From Neckera pumila (taxonomy: Eukaryota; Streptophyta; Bryopsida; Hypnales; Neckeraceae), in assembly GCA_963969595.1 (NCBI GenBank), contig OZ018412.1, positions 5,024,501 to 5,088,500 on the forward strand: a DNA stretch of 64,000 bases. The letters are read 5' to 3'. The notes under the pieces are model-generated. The model did not search any database, was not told the origin of the DNA, and was given only the letters and a program-made list of their open reading frames with translations. A program made the position numbers and the translations under genes. Each line of letters begins with the position of its first letter. Position 1 is the first letter of the stretch. This document shows positions 58,354 to 64,000 of the stretch, piece after piece.

Positions 58354-60856
58354 TTAACCCCTAAAGGACCAAGACCTTTTTTCTGCCAAAAGACACTGAA
58401 AATTGCCATTTCTAGAGCAAAGAGTAAAAAAAAAATTTAATTGTTTTTTTGTCACATCTAACCGTAGGATCTTACACCTAACCCACATGAAAAAGAGTGG
58501 AAAAAACTTCAGAATTTTTGACCTCACAGATTGCATTTAAAGTGGAAAAAATAAGTTTTCAGCACATTGTGGGACTAGATTTTTTGACTTTGAACATTTT
58601 TAACATAAAATTTTTGCACTGTAGAGTTTTGAGCTTTAAATCTTTTTAGTGGAGAATTGAGTTGAGAGTCTAGGAAAAAAAAAAAAACTCAAAAAAACTT
58701 AATTATCATTCTTAAAAAAATTGTTAAGCAAAAGTAGTTACAATATAGAAGGAAAATCTAAAGTATTTATATGTTTTAGATGGAACTAAAATGCACTAAT
58801 TCCAATGGTGAGATTGTTCTAGAAAGTAAACTAAACCATGCCAAAAAAAAATTTGAAAATTTTGAAAAATTGCATTCAGAAATGAATCCTACAAGTTATT
58901 TTTTTCAAAAATATGCTCTAACTGCCTGAAAAACAAGAATGTCCATAACTTTCTCATAACAAATCCAAATGAAATAAATCAAAGATTTATAGATAGGCAA
59001 AAATATATTCTACAAGGAAAAAAATACTAATAAAAAAATAAAAATAAATTGCAAATTTTTTTTGCGGCCCCCCCTCCCTTGTTTTGAGCTTATTTGGGCA
59101 TAACTTTAGTTCTCGAGCATCGATTGTGAAAAAATTCAGCCTTTGAGTTTTGCACCCTTGCAATGCAATTATGGGAAAAAATAAAAATAAAAATTTCTTT
59201 TTTCTTTTAAAATTTTGGGTGCTGATGTGGCAATACTAGTGCCACGTCAACACCATGTTAGATTGTTTTTTTTCATATTTTAAATTTTTTCATATTTTTT
59301 ATCAATTGCACCGCGGGGGTGCCGAAAATCAAACACTAGCAGCCTCTTTGAGGCCTTAGACTTTTCTTCATGTTCAAATACAAATTAGTCTTTAACTCCT
59401 CAAAGACCATGAGTGCAGATTTTGAACAGTGAATGAATGGAAATACATCCCAAACTCACCAAAACACGTTTTTTCATCCATCAATTTTGTTTGAAGATTC
59501 TTATGTTAGTTCTTTAATATTTGTACAATATAGATTATGAAGATTTTGCTTTGCAAATATTCTATAATTCAAAAGGCATTGGAAGGTCTAGCCTCAAAGA
59601 GTAACTTTTCAAGTGCAAAAAATGACCTTTCAAAAATGACTTGAATCAAAAAATAAAATAAAAATCTTCAAAAATTACTATAATTAGAATCCAACATTTT
59701 AAACTTCTAGGAAAAATCTTGTAAAAACTCATAAATATTCAATCTATACTTGATTTTAGAAGGAATTTTCAATTTCTGGTTCCAAATTTTATTGAAATAT
59801 ATATTGATTTGTGTATTTATTGATCTAGTTGTATGGATGTGATCTATAAATCATTTTTTACAACTTTTGTTTAAGAGTCATCATTAAAATATTGTCCTAA
59901 GCTTCATTTATAATAGATCTTTACAATTTTAGAAATTTGGACAACCCCCTAGTCCTTTATGGGTTACCTACAGGCTAAATTTTTGTCCTGATTTTTTGAA
60001 ACTTTTTTTGAAATATAGAAAAATTAACTGGCTTTGTGGGGATTTAATTTTTTGTCAATCGATGCCCAAGAACAAAAGTTATGCTCCAAACAACTCAAAA
60101 CAAAGAAGGAGGGGGGGAGAAGGGGGGGCCAAAAAAAATTCAAAATAATTTATTTTTATTTTTGTTTTTATTATAGATTATATTTTTTTCTACATGAAGA
60201 CCTTTGATTCATTCCATTTGTATTTGGTATGAGAAAGTTAAGGACAATCAAATTTTCAAGCAATTAGAGCATCTTCTTGAAAAAGTAACTTGTAGGATTC
60301 ATTTTTGAATTCATTTTTTTTCAATTTTTCAAAAAAAAAAGTTCCACATGATTTAGTTTTCTTCCTAGAACAATCTCACCATTAGGATTAGTGTATTTTA
60401 ATTTCGTTTTGGAGATATGAATAATCTAGATTTTCTTTCTATCTTTTGAAGTACAAAAAATAAACCTACCCAAATTGTCTCTTTAACAATTTTTTGAAGT
60501 TAAAAAAAGAAAAAATCGAATTTTTTTCCTAGACTTTCAACTCAATTTTACACCATAAAGATTTAAAGCTCAAAACTCTACAGTGCACAAATTCAAGTTA
60601 AGAAGGTTCAAAGTCAAATAATCTAGTCCTGCAATGTGTTGGAAAACTAGTTCTTTTCACTTTAAATGCAAATATCTTGCAATTGTGTGGTCAAAAATTT
60701 TGAAATTTTTTCCATACATTTTCATCTTAGTTAGGTGTAAGTTCCTATGATTAGATGTGAAAAAACAATTTTCAAGTTTTTTTATTCTTTGCTGTAGAAA
60801 TGGCAATTTTGAGTATTTTTTGGTAAAAAAATGGCTTCGGGGCCTTTAGGGGTTAA
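58354..60856. mobile_element. Composite of two inverted TTAA elements around a third
   Basis: Outer ends are TTAACCCCTAAAGGACC (58354) and GGCCTTTAGGGGTTAA (ending 60856). The left arm (to about 59150) is a subfamily II copy read in reverse. The right arm (about 59966-60856) is a subfamily II copy in forward orientation. A subfamily I element (59392-59967) lies between them. The arms are homologous in inverted sense, so the whole 2.5 kb is a large imperfect palindrome. No ORF of note. Confidence 0.7.
59392..59967. mobile_element. TTAA MITE, subfamily I, nested
   Basis: Starts TTAACTCCTCAAAGACCATG and ends AGTCCTTTATGGGTTAC. It is colinear with the element at 23134-23699 (TGCAGATTTTGAACA, TTTTTTCATCCATCA, TTTGTTTGAAGATTCTTAT). 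The right terminal TTAA has mutated to TTAC. It is more diverged than the 23134 copy. Confidence 0.7.
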
Positions 60857-61727
60857 GTATTTTTAGGAATGTTTGAATGTTTGGAATATTACAAGTGACA
60901 TGTTCAAAATGTTGCAAAAAAATCATCTATATTATCTAAATATTTGAATATTTATGAGGTTCTTTGATGAATACTATAAAGATTTGAGAGAGAGTCTAAA
61001 TTGTGTAAGATCTTGTTGTATTAGTTTGAATAATTTTGGATGATTGTAATCTACTTACCATATGTGAAGGTCTGATTTGACACCTGAGTGCCACAATAGC
61101 TTCATTTTTGCATGCAAAGGACTTCAAACAATTGGAACTATTGGTGTTAGTGTTTTGGCATTTTCGTGTTCAAATTTTTGAATATTTCAAGAAGTATGTC
61201 AATGGAAAGGAAAATGAATATACTACATCAGTCAATGATACATATATATGTAATTAATAAAGATATTTTTTAAATAATAAAATATTTACTTTGCTATTAT
61301 TTTGACTAATTTTGAATTACTATCAGAATTATAGAATTTTTTAAAAGATGAAATAGTTGAATAGATGCTCTTGTACAACGATATCTTATTTTTGTTCATT
61401 TTTTGAAATTACTACTATTTCCTAAAAATACAAATATCAAGGTATTTGTCATGTAAGTAAAGATCATACCACATAACAAATTGAGGGACATAAACCTAAA
61501 TCAAATTAAAAATCCAAACAAAAATACACTAAACAACACTCTCAAGAACTTACAAAGACTTTGGATACTCGCAACTGTCTAAACTTGTTAATTAGAAAAC
61601 GCTTGAAGTTTTATACAAATCAAAGCAACACTCAAGAAAATAAATTAACCTCAACTTTAAAATTTGCTAAACCACAAGTCTTGAAGAAGAAGGATTTTTT
61701 GGCCAAGTGATTTGGCTAAGGGAGGAG
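60857..61727. other. AT-rich non-coding region
   Basis: No coding potential, RNA gene or clear repeat is visible. Confidence 0.6.
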
Positions 61728-62505
61728 GACAAGGAACTCCGACAAGCTCGCTGACAACGTAGACATGAGTAAACCTCACAGAAAGTCTAGCTAGTCTGCT
61801 TCCATAAAGATGAACAAGTTGTGCACTACTTACTACCGCAATTAACAAGACTATCATCTCTATTGCAACAAAGTCCAACTTCAACACAACGACATAAATG
61901 CAACCAAAAGCTGATTGTGTAGTGAACTCTCACCAAGATTACAATCCCACACAAATTCTTGTCTTTCAAAGTACACAAACAATGGAATCCAAGTCAATCA
62001 GCTACAAGCCTTCTGCTTTCTAAAAGGCTTGCTGCTTTTTGTGGTAGTTCTGGACAAGATCGACCCTCCAACCTCCATCCTAGGTTTGTTGTTGCGTGGG
62101 GGCGTTGCCGGAAAACATTTGCTTGCGTTTGCTTTCTTGTCTACAATTTTGGCAAAGTCCGGATATACCAAGGTGGGGCAAGGAAATTAGTTGCATGTGC
62201 GTCTTCCTGGTGAGGTTGTGGTATCTTCATGGAGAAGGCTTGTGACTGATTGACTTGGATTTTGTTGTTTGTGCACTTTGAAAGGCAAGAACTTGTGTGG
62301 GATTGTAATTTTGATGAGAATTTGCTATATGATCAGCTCTTGGTTACATTGATGGCGTTATGTTGGAGTTGGACTTTGTTGCAGTAGAAATGTTAGTCTT
62401 ATTGGTAGTGGCAGGAAGTAATGCGTAGTTTGTACATCTTCATGGAAGCGGACTAGCTATGGTTTCTCTGAGGTTTATTCACCCCGTCTTGTTGGAGTTC
62501 TAGAA
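61728..62505. repeat. Diverged inverted duplication, arms about 270 bp
   Basis: The left arm (61728-about 62012) is matched in inverted sense by the right arm (about 62238-62505). Examples are CTGATTGACTTGG against CCAAGTCAATCAG, TTGTGTGGGATTGTAAT against ATTACAATCCCACACAA, and TTGGACTTTGTTGCA against the complement of TGCAACAAAGTCCAA. The spacer is about 225 bp. The minus-strand reading of the left arm is open for 76 codons (61887-61657) with a hydrophobic start, and the right arm has the same frame broken by stops. It is either a foldback element or an inverted duplication of a gene fragment. Confidence 0.75.
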
Positions 62506-64000
62506 TAGCTTAAGGTTCCCAAACAAAATTAAATTACATCCATTTGACATGGTGTCACACTTGATGCCATGTCACATGATATAACTCTTTTGTTAAGATT
62601 TTCAATGAACAAATTTTTTTTTGAGCAAAAATTTTGAATAAATAATTTTCAAATTTGAATTTTTGAAAATTAGTAGATTTTATAGGATTCTCTTAAGTTT
62701 TCATATTCTATTCTTTTTCAATTTTTTTTTCAATTTTTCAAACATTCCCAATACCACTTTCATTTGGTATATAATAAATAAATGGTTATTCTTCTATTCC
62801 AATGTAACTATAGCATTGCATTGATTTTTAATTGGTAAGACAATTTTAAAAATTAAGATAGAGACATTTAAAACATTGTTGTCACATTAGGCAAGTTAAG
62901 TGGATCACCAGATGTTCCAAACGGGGGGACATATTGGATGGTTTGGTCAAAGCGGACAAACAATGTGACTACCTTAAAGTAGTCACTTTGGATAGGTCAA
63001 GGTCATCAGACGTCCCGGACAAGTGGGCAAATCAGACAATTAGGACAAACAATCTGTTCATTATGATAAATATGATTCAAAAGCACCACTTTTTCTAATC
63101 CTAATTGCTCTTTTGTTGATTTAGGATTTTTTGTATAAAATTGCAAGCAAGCTTGGTAGGATTTAAACCCAAGTCATTTTGCTACTTTGTAATGCACCAT
63201 TAGTTTTTTACAAATTTTTAAAGTTCAAAGTATAGAGTACCTACTTTCATCATTAGACCCCCTATCTTACATATGAGGCTTTTCCACCACAAGGCAAAAA
63301 ATCCCCTAGAATTAGGCCAATAGGAAGTGTATAGGACCCTCATCTAGTCCACCTTCCAAGCAATGGACTCCTTCACGTTTTCTGGTCAATTTTAATTAAA
63401 CAATCCTAAATGAAAGGAGGGTAGCACCCCCAAATCATCTAATTATGTGCCCTAAATTCCCCAAACCATCTTAACACATGTTTTAGAAGGGTACGATAAC
63501 CTCTTAGATCACAATTACAATAAAAACGCCTAATTTGGATCCTAAATGAGCTAGATTGCACCCCAAAAACTAATCACAGCACAACTCACTCACACCAAAT
63601 ACCTAACAACAACCATGCATTGATCCATGCACCTCACGAAAGTCCTTAAATCCAATGCTAACACATTCAACCCTTCATTTTGGGCAATTGAATTTTTACT
63701 CCCATGTGATCATTTCAACAACCCAATCTTAATTTAAATCCAATCTGGGCAGCGCTTTTGCATGTGCCCTAAGAACCCTAAAAAATAAAACTCACTAACT
63801 ATGCATTCTTTTTAGGCATTCACATCATACAATTCCATGGGAAAGTATACACACATGTAGAATCAAACATAGATTTTAATCATCACTACATTTAAATTCA
63901 TTTGGAATCACATGAACAATGAGAGATACAACACCATTCACCGCAGATAGGATAGTTGATTTCTCTCTGCAAAAAAAGTTGCCATTGCTTCATCCTTGCT
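62506..64000. other. AT-rich non-coding region to the window end
   Basis: No gene recognised. A small perfect hairpin (GTGACTAC, loop CTTAAA, GTAGTCAC) lies at 62965-62986. Confidence 0.6.

Noticed and set aside
1..64000. CRISPR arrays, bacterial operons, rRNA or tRNA genes
   Set aside because: No regularly spaced identical repeats with unique spacers, no Shine-Dalgarno-led gene clusters, and no rRNA or clear tRNA cloverleaf was seen; the DNA is plant nuclear.

Overview
The window is nuclear DNA of a land plant. The evidence is spliced genes with GT-AG introns, a xyloglucan endotransglucosylase/hydrolase (XTH), a plant-type PLS-class pentatricopeptide-repeat (PPR) editing factor with a complete DYW domain, telo-box (AAACCCTA) motifs near gene starts, and abundant plant-type DNA transposons. 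The style of the PPR protein (long blocks built on VRVGNALVHMYAKCGS-like repeats) and the repeat content suggest a moss or another early-diverging, seed-free plant. That placement is an inference; the species cannot be named from the sequence.

Left part (1-18.3 kb) is gene-bearing. A 4-exon LYR-motif mitochondrial protein lies on the minus strand (1218-3124). A 15-exon TMEM8/PGAP6-like protein (signal peptide, large ectodomain, EGF module, seven membrane segments) lies on the plus strand (5425-13338). A single-exon DYW-type PPR protein lies on the minus strand (14952-18269). A 613-bp Tc1/mariner-type foldback element sits between the last two.

Middle part (18.3-52 kb) is mostly transposon-derived. 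It holds several short elements bounded by TTAA + CCCCTAAAGGACC (piggyBac-like), a Stowaway-like MITE, and a decayed gag-like multi-frame ORF set on the minus strand (28.1-30.1 kb). It also holds an unusual 11-kb block (32.2-43.5 kb). That block has two co-oriented decayed genes, a coiled-coil/RING-H2 protein and a hAT (DUF659-type) transposase with a long charged C-terminal extension, punctuated by arrays of GGACGG/CCGTCC. A decayed Mutator-like (MULE) transposase with HNHP-type and SWIM zinc fingers follows at 45.2-49.1 kb. Its intron contains a GC-rich repeat that also occurs, inverted, at 43.5 kb.

Right part (52-64 kb) has two more genes on the minus strand: a 2-exon secreted XTH (52232-53381) and a 6-exon homologue of the alpha/gamma-adaptin-binding protein p34/AAGAB (55443-57917). 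Beyond them lie a 2.5-kb composite of TTAA elements in inverted orientation and a diverged inverted duplication at 61.7-62.5 kb. The rest is AT-rich sequence with no recognisable gene.

The five host genes are housekeeping or cell-surface functions (mitochondrial assembly, GPI-protein/lipid handling, organelle RNA editing, cell-wall remodelling, vesicle adaptor assembly) and show no sign of acting as one pathway. The best candidate for something undescribed is the two-gene hAT-like block with its inverted short-motif arrays. Exon boundaries were assigned by hand from frame continuity and GT-AG signals, and every spliced model closes in frame.
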